From Actinokineospora baliensis (GTDB lineage: Bacteria; Actinomycetota; Actinomycetes; Mycobacteriales; Pseudonocardiaceae), in the NCBI RefSeq assembly GCF_016907695.1, contig NZ_JAFBCK010000001.1:2659001-2723000 (forward strand): a stretch of DNA of 64,000 nt, given 5' to 3'. The notes under the pieces were generated by a model. The model did not search any database. It was not told where the DNA came from and saw only the letters and a program-made list of their open reading frames with translations. Positions within the stretch are counted from its first letter, which is position 1; each line of letters starts with the position of its first letter. Shown here one piece after another: positions 16,971 to 25,679 of this stretch. Position numbers and translations under genes: made by a program.

Positions 16971-18176
16971 GTGGAACTGCGCATCGGGGTCATCGGGTTC
17001 GGACTGCGGTCGACGTTGATCGACTACGCCCACCGGCCGGGCGGCGGAAGCCGGGTGGTCGCCGTGTGCGACCCCCGACCGGCGCGCCGGTCCGAGGCCG
17101 CGAGGCGGTACGGGGCCGCCACCTGCGCCACCGCGGCGGAACTGCTGCGGCACGAGCTCGATGCCGTGTTCGTGCTCTCCCCCGACCACCTGCACGCCGA
17201 ACACGCCGTCGCCGTGCTGGAGTCCGGGCGGGCGGCGTACGTGGAGAAGCCGCTGGCCACCACCGTCGAGGACTGCGACCGGATCCTGGCTGCGGCCGTG
17301 CGCACCGGCAGCAGGCTCTACGTCGGCCACAACATGCGGCACATGCCCGTTGTCACCGCCATGCGCGATCTGATCGCCGAGGGGGCCGTCGGGCGGGTCA
17401 CGGCGATCTGGTGCAGGCACTTCGTCGGGCACGGCGGGGACTACTACTTCAAGGACTGGCACGCCGAACGCGCCAAGGGCACCGGCCTGCTGCTGCAGAA
17501 GGGCGCCCACGACATCGACGTCATCCACTGGCTGGCGGGCGGGTACTCGCGCACCGTCTCCGCCATGGGCGCGCTGACCGTCTACGGCGACATTGCCGAC
17601 AGGCGAACGGAGTCCGACTACAAGGCGGCCTTCGACTACGACACCTGGCCGCCCGCCGCGCACACCGGGCTCAACCCGGTGGTGGACGTCGAAGACCTGT
17701 CCATGGTCACCATGGCGCTCGACAACGGCGTCTTCGCCACTTATCAGCAGTGCCATTACACGCCGGACTACTGGCGGAACTACACCGTGATCGGTACAGA
17801 AGGCAGGGTGGAGAACTTCGGCGACGGTCCCGGGGCGCTCGTGCGGGTGTGGAACCGGCGCCACCGCGGATACGCCGCCGAGGGCGACCTGGTGCGCCCG
17901 ATCGTCGAATCCGACGCCCGGGAAGCGGGCCACGGCGGCGCGGACCCGGCGATTGTCGCCGAATTCGTCCGCTTCGCCCACGCCGGTGGACCAACCGCCA
18001 CCTCGCCCGTCGCCGCCCGCAACGCCGTGGCCACCGCCTGTGCCGCAACGGATTCGCTGCGTGCCGGGGGCGCGCTCGCCGAGGTGCCCCGGTTGGCCGA
18101 CGGGCTGAGCGGGTACTTCGAGGCAAATGCGGACCCAGGTCCAAGCGGAAACGTTGCCTGCGGTCCGCGACCGTGA
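16971..18176 (+). CDS. Gfo/Idh/MocA-family oxidoreductase
   Basis: 401 aa from GTG 16971. The N-terminal Rossmann domain begins RIGVIGFGLRS and continues to VFVLSPDHLHAEHAVAVLESG and VEKPLATTVEDCD, where EKP is the family's catalytic/nicotinamide-binding motif. The C-terminal alpha/beta domain includes GTGLLLQKGAHDIDVIHWL with the conserved His. Family members oxidise or reduce hydroxyl groups of sugars, inositols or related compounds with NAD(P). The substrate is not evident. A short distance from the XRE gene suggests a shared transcript. Confidence 0.87.
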   Translation: MELRIGVIGFGLRSTLIDYAHRPGGGSRVVAVCDPRPARRSEAARRYGAATCATAAELLRHELDAVFVLSPDHLHAEHAVAVLESGRAAYVEKPLATTVEDCDRILAAAVRTGSRLYVGHNMRHMPVVTAMRDLIAEGAVGRVTAIWCRHFVGHGGDYYFKDWHAERAKGTGLLLQKGAHDIDVIHWLAGGYSRTVSAMGALTVYGDIADRRTESDYKAAFDYDTWPPAAHTGLNPVVDVEDLSMVTMALDNGVFATYQQCHYTPDYWRNYTVIGTEGRVENFGDGPGALVRVWNRRHRGYAAEGDLVRPIVESDAREAGHGGADPAIVAEFVRFAHAGGPTATSPVAARNAVATACAATDSLRAGGALAEVPRLADGLSGYFEANADPGPSGNVACGPRP

Positions 18177-18427
18177 CCGGATCGGCACGCAGCGTTCCGG
18201 TTTACGGCCTTTACCGGGGCCCGAGGTGGTGATTTTCCGCCAACTACCGTGATCTATAGCGGCTAAAGCGTTACGCGTGGTTTCCGAGTTGTGACAATTC
18301 GTTGCCCGTCGTCCGGCGTGAGCGTGATCGCAACCGGGCCGTCGCGCTGGATTTTTCTCCCGTACACCCGTGAACCAGACGATTCGCACTACACGTCGGG
18401 GTGTACCAGTTTGATGGGAGAAACCCG

Positions 18428-18781
18428 ATGGCGATCGCCCGCTTCCAGATCTACAGATCCGCCGACGACGCGGTGACGTGGCGGTTCCTCTCCGCCAACA
18501 ACCGCAGCCTCGGTCAGGCGGCTGACCGCTTCGTCGACGCCGACGCCTGTTCCCGCGCACTGCTGGAACTGCGCACCCGGCTCACCGAGATGTCCGCCAC
18601 AACGGCGCGGGAGACCCCTTCGCAGTTGTGGTCGTGGCGGGTTCGCCTGGCGGGAACCGATCTCGCGGTGTCCAGCCGCAAGTACCACCGCCGGGTGCAG
18701 GCCCAGTACGCGTGCCGCAGTTTTCTCGGCTTGGTCGCCAACTCCACGGTCGCGGACCTCCCGCGAGTGGTGCATTTCTGA
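18428..18781 (+). CDS. Small DUF1508-like (YegP-type) protein
   Basis: 117 aa; I choose ATG 18428 because GGGAGA lies 7 bp upstream. The first 45 residues, ARFQIYRSADDAVTWRFLSAN with following NRSLGQAADRF and C.RALLEL, match the YegP/DUF1508 pattern of a strand pair with a Trp, normally found as a repeat. Only one unit is clear. The C-terminal part is basic, with RKYHRRVQAQYACRSFL. Function unknown. The 250-bp gap before it shows no gene or clear signal. Confidence 0.6.
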   Translation: MAIARFQIYRSADDAVTWRFLSANNRSLGQAADRFVDADACSRALLELRTRLTEMSATTARETPSQLWSWRVRLAGTDLAVSSRKYHRRVQAQYACRSFLGLVANSTVADLPRVVHF

Positions 18782-18844
18782 TGCTTCCATCCGCCTATTC
18801 CAGGCGCAGCCATTCGGCCCATGCCTGCAGCGGAAAGCAAACCC

Positions 18845-18888
18845 GTTCGTTCGTTGTTCACACCGGCATCCGGCCTCGGTCAACTGGT
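18845..18888 (+). promoter_or_regulatory. PHO-box-like direct repeats upstream of pstC
   Basis: Phased 11-mers GTTCGTTCGTT (18845), GTTCACACCGG (18856) and, one unit further, GGTCAACTGGT (18878) resemble the actinobacterial PhoP box, which is a direct repeat of 11-nt units like GGTCAYYYRSG/GTTCACC. The gap unit at 18867 is poor. The position, 50-95 bp before pstC, fits PhoP activation under phosphate limitation. By-eye assignment. Confidence 0.45.
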
Positions 18889-18938
18889 CCGGCTTGGCTT
18901 GCGCGCGTAACGCAACCGTGGATCCGGAGCAACCCCAG

Positions 18939-19961
18939 ATGACCCAGTTGATGAGCGCGCCCGACCCGGTCGCCGCCGGTCGACCGGACGTGCCGCGCAG
19001 GCGGGTGTCCCCGCCGGGCGGGATGGACCGGGTCTTCCGGGCGGTGCTGCGCGGCGCGGGGCTCACCGTGCTGGCGCTGATGGTGACCGTCGGCGTCTTC
19101 CTGCTCATCCGCGGGCTCAGCGCCTTCTCCGTCGCCGGGTTCGGCTTCTTCACCACCGAGACCTGGCAGCCGGACTCCAAGAACTTCGGCATCGCCGCGG
19201 TGCTGGTGGGCACGCTGCTGATCGCCTCGGTCGCCCTGGTGGTCGCCTTCCCGCTGGCGCTGGGCATGTCGCTCTACATCTCCGAGTACGCGCCGCGGCG
19301 GCTCAAGCGGGCGCTCACCAGCATGATCGACCTGATGGCCGCGGTGCCCAGCGTGGTCTACGGCCTGTTCGGGTCGACCCTGCTGCAGTGGGAGGGCACC
19401 GACATCCCGCGCTGGTTGTCCATCCAGTTCGGCTGGATCCCGTTCCTGTCGGTGCCCGAGGCCGATCCGGACAACCCGCTCTCGCCCAACGGGGTCTACA
19501 TGACCTCGACCTTCTGGGCCGGTCTCGTCGTCGGGTTCATGATCATGCCGTTCATCTGCTCGGTGATGCGCGAGTCGTTCACCCAGGCGCCGCAGGGCGA
19601 GCGCGAGGGCGCCTACGCGCTGGGATCCACCCGCTGGGGCATGATCCGCAGCGTCGTGCTGCCCTTCGGCCGCTCCGGCATGATCGGCGGCACCATGCTC
19701 GGCCTCGGCCGGGCGCTCGGCGAGACGATCGCCGTCGCGATGATCATCTCGCCGGTCTTCGTCATCCAGCCGCACATCCTCGGCTCCGGCGCCAACTCGG
19801 TGTCCGCGCTGATCGCCCAGCAGTGGGGCTCGGCGAGCCCCTTCGGCCTCGGCGCGCTGATGGCGGCGGGCCTGGCCCTGTTCACGCTCACCCTGGTGGT
19901 CAACTTCGCCGCCTCCGCGGTGATCGCCCGCAGTCGATCCGGCCAGGGGAGTGACGCCTGA
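18939..19961 (+). CDS. pstC: Phosphate ABC transporter permease PstC
   Basis: 340 aa from ATG 18939 (GGAG 9 bp before). The six membrane segments and the permease EAA loop EREGAYALGSTRWGMIRSVVLP are clear. PSVVYGLFGS and LGRALGETIAVAMII are diagnostic PstC motifs. It forms the heterodimeric channel with PstA and is powered by PstB. The first gene of a pst set whose order is C-A-S instead of the usual S-C-A-B; pstA starts within its stop codon (TGATG). Confidence 0.95.
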   Translation: MTQLMSAPDPVAAGRPDVPRRRVSPPGGMDRVFRAVLRGAGLTVLALMVTVGVFLLIRGLSAFSVAGFGFFTTETWQPDSKNFGIAAVLVGTLLIASVALVVAFPLALGMSLYISEYAPRRLKRALTSMIDLMAAVPSVVYGLFGSTLLQWEGTDIPRWLSIQFGWIPFLSVPEADPDNPLSPNGVYMTSTFWAGLVVGFMIMPFICSVMRESFTQAPQGEREGAYALGSTRWGMIRSVVLPFGRSGMIGGTMLGLGRALGETIAVAMIISPVFVIQPHILGSGANSVSALIAQQWGSASPFGLGALMAAGLALFTLTLVVNFAASAVIARSRSGQGSDA

Positions 19962-21226
19962 TGTCCACTGTGGAAGCCCAGCCCGTGCCCGCGTACCCGC
20001 AACCGACCCAGCGGGTGCCGCAGCCCGTCCCCGGTCGCCACCGCGCGCCCCTGGCGCCCGAGGTCCGCCGCGACACCCGCTCCATCCGCCGCGCCGACAT
20101 CGTCGCGCTGATCGGCGCGCTGGTGGCCGCGGTGGCGCTGACCGGGGTGCTCTTCGACCAGATCGCCCCGTTCTCCGGCGTGGTCGGCTTCGTCGCCATC
20201 GCCTACCCGCTGTTCCTGGGGATCTACGCGCTGCTGGTGTCGCTGGAGGAGAGCGCGCTGACGGTGCGCGACAAGCTGGTCTCCGCGCTGGTGCACAGCA
20301 TCGCCGTGCTGGCCGTCGCGGCGCTGATCGTGATCATCGCATACCCCGTGGTCAAGGGCTGGCCCGCGCTGACCCACCTCAACTTCTTCACCGAGGACAT
20401 GGCCGACGCGGGCACCCTGGACCCGCTGGAGTTCGGCGGGATCCTGCACGCCATCGTCGGCACGCTCGAGCAGATCAGCATCGCGCTGGTGGTCACCGTC
20501 CCGCTCGGACTGGCCACCGCGGTGTTCCTCAACGAGACCAGGGGCGTGTTCACCCGGCTGGTGCGCACCGTCGTCGAGGCGATGACCGCGCTGCCCTCGA
20601 TCGTGGCCGGTCTGTTCATCTACGCCTCGCTGATCCTGCTGCTGGGCTTCCAGCGCTCCGGGTTCGCCGCGGGCTGCGCGATCAGCATCATGATGCTGCC
20701 GATCATGATCCGCGCCGCCGACGTGGTGCTGCGGTTGGTGCCCAGTTCGCTGCGCGAGGCCTCGCTGGCCCTGGGCGCGGGCCAGTTGCGCACGGTGTGG
20801 CACGTGGTGCTGCCGACCGCGCGCTCCGGTCTGACCACCAGCGTCCTGCTGGCCACCGCGCGCGGTGTCGGCGAGACCTCGCCGGTGCTCATCGCCGCGG
20901 GCTTCACCCCGTACCTCAACGCCAACCCGTTCGTCGACGCGCAGGTCTCCCTGCCGCTGGCCACCTACCAGATGGTGGCCTCGTCCGAGGAGACCATGCA
21001 GACCCGCGCGTTCGGCGCCGCCTCGGTGCTGATCCTGCTGGTGCTCATCCTGTTCGTCCTCGCCCGGGTGCTCGGCGGGCGCGAGGCGGGCGCCCTGTCG
21101 GCCGGTCAGCAGCGCCGCAGGGCCAAGGCGTCGGTGCGCGACCGCGAGCGGTTCATCGCCGCGGCCAACCACCGCCCCGGTTCCGGTTCCCCCCTCCCCG
21201 ACCCGCAGCAAGGAGCTCAGTCATGA
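19961..21226 (+). CDS. pstA: Phosphate ABC transporter permease PstA
   Basis: 421 aa, ATG overlapping the pstC stop. The last 290 residues are a normal PstA with ALPSIVAGLFIYASLILLLG, the EAA loop LREASLALGAGQLRTVWHVVLP and ARGVGETSPVLIAAGF. The first 130 residues are an extension: a proline-rich cytoplasmic head and two extra hydrophobic segments (IVALIGALVAAVALTGVLF and FVAIAYPLFLGIYALLV). Such N-terminally longer PstA proteins occur in actinobacteria. The gene overlaps pstS by 4 bp. Confidence 0.94.
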   Translation: MSTVEAQPVPAYPQPTQRVPQPVPGRHRAPLAPEVRRDTRSIRRADIVALIGALVAAVALTGVLFDQIAPFSGVVGFVAIAYPLFLGIYALLVSLEESALTVRDKLVSALVHSIAVLAVAALIVIIAYPVVKGWPALTHLNFFTEDMADAGTLDPLEFGGILHAIVGTLEQISIALVVTVPLGLATAVFLNETRGVFTRLVRTVVEAMTALPSIVAGLFIYASLILLLGFQRSGFAAGCAISIMMLPIMIRAADVVLRLVPSSLREASLALGAGQLRTVWHVVLPTARSGLTTSVLLATARGVGETSPVLIAAGFTPYLNANPFVDAQVSLPLATYQMVASSEETMQTRAFGAASVLILLVLILFVLARVLGGREAGALSAGQQRRRAKASVRDRERFIAAANHRPGSGSPLPDPQQGAQS

Positions 21227-22803
21227 CCCCCCAGGGACGCGCGCGCGGGGTCGGCCTGCTGGCCGCCCTCGTCGTGCTCGCCGCCGCCGTGGTCGGGTTC
21301 GCCCCGACCGCCGCCGCCCAGGGCTACGTGCCGATCAGCGGATCGGGGTCGACCTGGAGCTTCAACGCGCTCGACCAGTGGCGCAAGAACGTCCAGCAGT
21401 TCGGCATCCGGGTCAACTTCTCCGGCACCGGCTCCACCGACGGCCGCAACCAGTTCAAGGCCGGTCAGGTGGACTTCGCGGTGTCGGAGATCCCCTACGG
21501 CCTGACCGACGCCGGGGTCCGCGACGTGCCGCCGCCGGACGGCAAGTTCGCCTACATGCCGATCGTCGCCGGTGGCACCTCGCTGATGTACAACCTCAAC
21601 ATCGCGGGCAAGCGGGTGACCAACCTGCGGCTCTCCGGCGACACGGTCACCAAGATCTTCACCCGCAAGATCACCATGTGGAACGACGCGGCGATCGCGG
21701 CCGACAACCCGGCGCTGACCCTGCCCGCCCGCCAGATCGTGCCGGTGGTGCGCAGCGACGGCTCCGGCTCGACCGCGCAGTTCACCAGCTACCTCGCCGA
21801 CCAGCACGGCGCGGACTGGGACGAGTTCTGCCACAAGGCGGGCCGCGTCCAGACCCCGTGCGGTTTCACCTCCGCCTTCCCCTCCTACCAGGGGATCGTC
21901 GGCCAGGTCGGCTCGATCGGCGTGGCCAACTACGTGCGGCAGGCGCAGAGCGACGGCGCCATCACCTACGTCGAGTACTCCTACGCCAAGAACGCCGGGT
22001 TCCCGGTCGCCAAGCTGCTCAACAAGAGCGGCTTCTACATCGGTCCGACCGCCCAGGCCGTCGCCGTCGGGTTGCTCAAGGCCGAGATCGACCCCAACGA
22101 CCTGACCCAGAAGCTGCAGGGCGTCTACAACTCGACCGACGACCGCACCTACCCGATGTCGAGCTACAGCTACATGATCCTGCCCACCGCCATCAAGGGC
22201 ACCTTCAACGAGCTCAAGGGCAAGACGCTCTCGGACTTCTCGTACTACTTCCTGTGCGAGGGCCAGCAGCAGGCCGAGCGGCTGGGGTTCTCGCCGCTGC
22301 CGATCAACCTGGTGCAGGCCGGGCTCAAGCAGGTGGAGCGGATCCCCGGCTCGACAAAGAAGCCGACCGACATCAGCAAGTGCAACAACCCGACCTTCTC
22401 CACCAACGGCACCAACACCCTCGCCCAGACCGCGCCGCACCCGCAGGAGTGCGACAAGAAGGGCTCGACGGTCCAGTGCGACGCCACCGGCAAGGCGACG
22501 TCGAAGAAGGGCACCACCACCAAGACCACCGGCGCCGCCAAGCCCGGTGAGACCGCCCCCGGCGCCGGGGAAACCCCGGGGACCGACCCGGGTGCGACCG
22601 GCACCGAGGGCGACGGGGCCGCGACGGGGGACACCGGCGAGGGGGAGAGCACCGAGGGCGGCCTGTCCGCCGTCCCGGTCTCGGTGGACCTGCCGCAGGA
22701 CGACGGCACGTTGCTCGTCGTGGTCGCCGCCGTGCTGATGGTCGTGCTCGTCGCGGGTCCGCCGCTGGTGGCCCGGCTGATGCGGGGCAAGGGGGGATCA
22801 TGA
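21223..22803 (+). CDS. pstS: Phosphate-binding protein PstS with C-terminal membrane anchor
   Basis: 526 aa, ATG with AGGAG 8 bp before it. A signal peptide (about 1-32, ending TAAAQG) has no lipobox Cys, unlike most PstS lipoproteins. The binding domain covers about 35-375, with ISGSGSTWSFNALDQW, RSDGSGSTAQFTSYL and KITMWNDAAIAADNP. A Thr/Gly/Glu-rich linker of about 110 residues leads to one membrane helix (about 498-518) and a short basic tail. The protein is therefore held in the membrane by its C-terminus, displayed on a flexible stalk. It would deliver phosphate to PstCA. The next gene overlaps by 4 bp. Confidence 0.9.
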   Translation: MTPQGRARGVGLLAALVVLAAAVVGFAPTAAAQGYVPISGSGSTWSFNALDQWRKNVQQFGIRVNFSGTGSTDGRNQFKAGQVDFAVSEIPYGLTDAGVRDVPPPDGKFAYMPIVAGGTSLMYNLNIAGKRVTNLRLSGDTVTKIFTRKITMWNDAAIAADNPALTLPARQIVPVVRSDGSGSTAQFTSYLADQHGADWDEFCHKAGRVQTPCGFTSAFPSYQGIVGQVGSIGVANYVRQAQSDGAITYVEYSYAKNAGFPVAKLLNKSGFYIGPTAQAVAVGLLKAEIDPNDLTQKLQGVYNSTDDRTYPMSSYSYMILPTAIKGTFNELKGKTLSDFSYYFLCEGQQQAERLGFSPLPINLVQAGLKQVERIPGSTKKPTDISKCNNPTFSTNGTNTLAQTAPHPQECDKKGSTVQCDATGKATSKKGTTTKTTGAAKPGETAPGAGETPGTDPGATGTEGDGAATGDTGEGESTEGGLSAVPVSVDLPQDDGTLLVVVAAVLMVVLVAGPPLVARLMRGKGGS

Positions 22804-25271
22804 TCAACGATCGGGTGCGGGGCCTGCTGCTGGTGGTCCTGCTGCTGGCCACCGGCGGGGTGCTGCTGGTACCGAGCGCGGCCACCGCGGCGGTGCCCGA
22901 GACCTCGGCGGTGACGGTGCGCGGCGCTGGCGAGTTCGCGAGCACGCAGTTCACCGTCGCCCAGACCAGGGGGCTGATCAACCAGACCGTCCACCTGAGC
23001 TGGTCGGGTGCCGCCCCGACCGACTCCGGCCGCGGCTACAACTACCTGCAGATCATGCAGTGCTGGGGCGACGACGCGACCGGACCGCGGCGCGAGCAGT
23101 GCCAGTACGGCACGCCGCTGCAGGGCTCCTACAACTCCGACGCGCTGTGGTCGCGCTCGCTGCCGGTGAAGCCAGCCAAGCTGCCCAACGGCGAGGACCC
23201 CGCGCCCGACGGCAGGCTCATCGACCCGCTCGAGACCACGCCGATACAGACCGAGAAGCCCGGCGCGGCGACCTACCTGCCGTTCGTCCCGGTGCCTGCC
23301 TCCGGCCCGCCAACCACCTCCAGCGAGCCGGGCTACGGCCTGTACTTCGACGCCAGCACCACCAACGAGGTGCAGGTCGGGGTCACCCGCGAGGACGGCA
23401 AGGGCGACCTCGACTTCGAGGTCCAGACCACCCTGGAGGCGCCGGGCCTGGACTGCGGCCGGGTCCGCACCAGCGGCGCCGACGCGGGCAAGGCGCGCAA
23501 CTGCTGGCTGGTCGTGGTGCCGCGCGGCACCAAGGAGGTCAACGGCAAGAGCGTCGTCGTGCCGACCGACCAGGGCGGGCACATCCACGGCTACCTCGAC
23601 TCGTCCCCGCTGAGCCAGAGCAACTGGGACAAGCGGCTGCCGCCGATCCGCCTCGACTTCGAGCCCGTCGGCGACGCCTGCCCGCTGGGCAAGGCCGAGC
23701 GCGCGCTCAGCGGCAACGAGTTCGTCGCCGACGCGGTGCAGCGCTGGCAGCCCGCGCTGTGCGCCAACAACGGCCCGGTGTTCGGGTTCGTCCAGGTGCC
23801 CGACCGCCAGGCCCGCGACCTGCTCGGCGGCGAGGACCCCGGCATGGTCTTCCTGGCCAAGCCCGCCGCCAAGGGATCGATGATCGACGACCGGGCGCTG
23901 GTGTACGCGCCGGTGTCGGTCTCGGCCTACACGGTGGCGTTCATCATGGAGCGCCAACCGAAGATCGACGCCCCGGACAGCATCAGGGTCAAGGACGGCC
24001 AGCCGATCGACGAGCTCAAGCTCACCCCCCGGCTGGTGGCCAAGCTGCTCACCCAGTCCTACTCGGCCGCGGTCCCCGGGCTGCCGGACTACCTCAAGGA
24101 CAACCCGACCCGGCTCAGCCAGGACGAGGAGTTCCTCCAGCTCAACCCCGAGTTCCGCGACCACGCCTCGCTGAGCATGCTCACCGTGGACGCGTTGGCG
24201 TCCTCCGTGGACATGGACGCGACCGAGTCGCTGTGGGAGTGGATCCTCGCCGACGCCGAGGCGAAGGCCTGGCTGGGCGGCACCCCCGACCAGTACGGGA
24301 TGAAGGTCAACAAGAACTTCATCGGGCTGCCGATGCCCGCGCAGAACTTCCCCAAGGCCGACCTGACCTGCATCCAGCAGAAGATCCTGAACATGATCGC
24401 CGAGCTGTGCGCGGGCACCAGGCGGCCGCTGGCCACCGACCTGCACGAGGCGGGCCGCGCGGTCAACCGCGGCGACAGCCTCGGCCGCGAGCCCAACGGC
24501 CAGCGCGACCCGCTCGACCAGAACAAGCCCGCCTTCTCCAGGGTCGGCCGCTCGGTGGTCGGCAAGCGCGCGATGCTGGCCGTGGTCGACACCGCGACCG
24601 CCAAGCGCTACGGCCTCACCACGGCCAAGCTGCGCAACGCGGCCGGGCAGTTCGTCGCCCCCACCGACGAGACGGTCCTCGCGGGCGTCGCCGAGATGAC
24701 CGCGACCGACACCCCCGGGGTGAAGGTCACCAACCCCAAGGCGACCGCCGCCAACGCCTACCCGCTGCCCGCGCTCACCTACGCGGCCACCGCGCCGTCG
24801 ATGCTGACCAAGGACTCGGGCAAGGACTACGCGAGTTTCCTGCGCTACGTCAGCACCCTGGGCCAGGCCAGCGGCGAGGGCGTCGGCAAGCTCCCGGCCG
24901 GGTACGTCCCGCTGCCGCAGTCGATGCGCGAGCAGACCGAGGCCAACGCGAAGGTGATCGAGCGCGACGCGGGCATCAAGCCCCCCGTCGTTGCCGAGCC
25001 GGTCGAGCCGCAGGACAGCGCCACCGAGGACGAGACCCCGGCGGAGGTCCCCGCGCCCGAGCCCGCTCCGCAGCCCGCCCCCGCGCCCGCCCCGGCCACC
25101 ACCCCGGCTCCGGTGCAGAGCACCCCGGTCGCCCAGAGCAAGACGACCCAGGCCACCCCGGTCGCATGGGTGTTGCGCTACCTGCTGGCCGGACTGCTCG
25201 TCGCCGGTGGTCTCGCCACCGCCGCGGGCCCCGTGCTGACCCGGCTCGGCACGCGGGCGAGGATTCGATGA
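22800..25271 (+). CDS. Large exported, membrane-anchored protein of the pst locus (binding-protein-like)
   Basis: 823 aa, ATG overlapping the pstS stop. A signal peptide (about 1-31), a long extracellular part with several Cys, an Ala/Pro-rich linker (about 735-785) and one C-terminal membrane helix (about 792-812) with a basic tail. The central region contains KLTPRLVAKLLTQSYS, reminiscent of the phosphate-binding-protein fold, where PstS has a similar VTKIFTRKI step. Homologues seem to accompany this type of Pst locus in actinomycetes; the function is unknown. Coupled translation with pstS suggests equimolar production and a structural or phosphate-handling role on the outer face of the membrane. 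Confidence 0.75.
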   Translation: MINDRVRGLLLVVLLLATGGVLLVPSAATAAVPETSAVTVRGAGEFASTQFTVAQTRGLINQTVHLSWSGAAPTDSGRGYNYLQIMQCWGDDATGPRREQCQYGTPLQGSYNSDALWSRSLPVKPAKLPNGEDPAPDGRLIDPLETTPIQTEKPGAATYLPFVPVPASGPPTTSSEPGYGLYFDASTTNEVQVGVTREDGKGDLDFEVQTTLEAPGLDCGRVRTSGADAGKARNCWLVVVPRGTKEVNGKSVVVPTDQGGHIHGYLDSSPLSQSNWDKRLPPIRLDFEPVGDACPLGKAERALSGNEFVADAVQRWQPALCANNGPVFGFVQVPDRQARDLLGGEDPGMVFLAKPAAKGSMIDDRALVYAPVSVSAYTVAFIMERQPKIDAPDSIRVKDGQPIDELKLTPRLVAKLLTQSYSAAVPGLPDYLKDNPTRLSQDEEFLQLNPEFRDHASLSMLTVDALASSVDMDATESLWEWILADAEAKAWLGGTPDQYGMKVNKNFIGLPMPAQNFPKADLTCIQQKILNMIAELCAGTRRPLATDLHEAGRAVNRGDSLGREPNGQRDPLDQNKPAFSRVGRSVVGKRAMLAVVDTATAKRYGLTTAKLRNAAGQFVAPTDETVLAGVAEMTATDTPGVKVTNPKATAANAYPLPALTYAATAPSMLTKDSGKDYASFLRYVSTLGQASGEGVGKLPAGYVPLPQSMREQTEANAKVIERDAGIKPPVVAEPVEPQDSATEDETPAEVPAPEPAPQPAPAPAPATTPAPVQSTPVAQSKTTQATPVAWVLRYLLAGLLVAGGLATAAGPVLTRLGTRARIR

Positions 25272-25289
25272 CCCCTGCCCGCACGCACG

Positions 25290-25320
25290 GCGCCGCAGGT
25301 ATGCCCCACCGGGGCGGCGC
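25290..25320 (+). terminator. Possible terminator after the large exported protein gene
   Basis: A two-part stem: GCGCCG (25290) with CGGCGC (25315), enclosing GCCCC/GGGGC around a 3-nt loop. Interrupted by an unpaired stretch, so only a moderate candidate. Confidence 0.35.
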
Positions 25321-25363
25321 TGCCGAAGGCCCCGTTGTCCGCGCGGTGTGTAGTCCGACCGTC

Positions 25364-25420
25364 ACTGTCCAGACAGGACAGTCTGTTGCGAACGCCCTGT
25401 TCGCCGTCCGGTCATGTACC
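25364..25420 (+). promoter_or_regulatory. Inverted repeat plus PHO-box-like repeats upstream of second PstS-like gene
   Basis: A perfect 7-bp inverted repeat ACTGTCC-AGACA-GGACAGT (25364-25382) is followed by two abutting 11-mers, GTTCGCCGTCC (25399) and GGTCATGTACC (25410), that resemble PHO-box units. The rest of the 408-bp gap to 25679 holds no gene; a long leader (about 260 nt) would separate this site from the start codon. Confidence 0.4.
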
Positions 25421-25679
25421 GGTGCCGGGACCGACAACTTCGCCGCGATACACCCGGTGAGCGGTACTTCCGGCGGCGGGTCCGAGCCGCTGGGACGCCC
25501 GCGCGACGGGTCGGACGAGGGGGTGATGCGCCCGACCGGCCTGTGAGGGGGAGTCGCCACTCCCCGCCACAGACCGGACGGACAGATGCGTGGCCCGGTG
25601 GTCACGGCGTGGACCAGCCCACCGGGGGCGTGCTCGGACAACCAGTCCGCGCACCACTGCGAAGAAAAGGATACAGGTA

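Noticed and set aside
19613..21211. 532-codon minus-strand frame across pstC/pstA
   Set aside because: Antisense of two unmistakable permease genes; composition is Gly/Asp/His/Arg-rich and has no motif.
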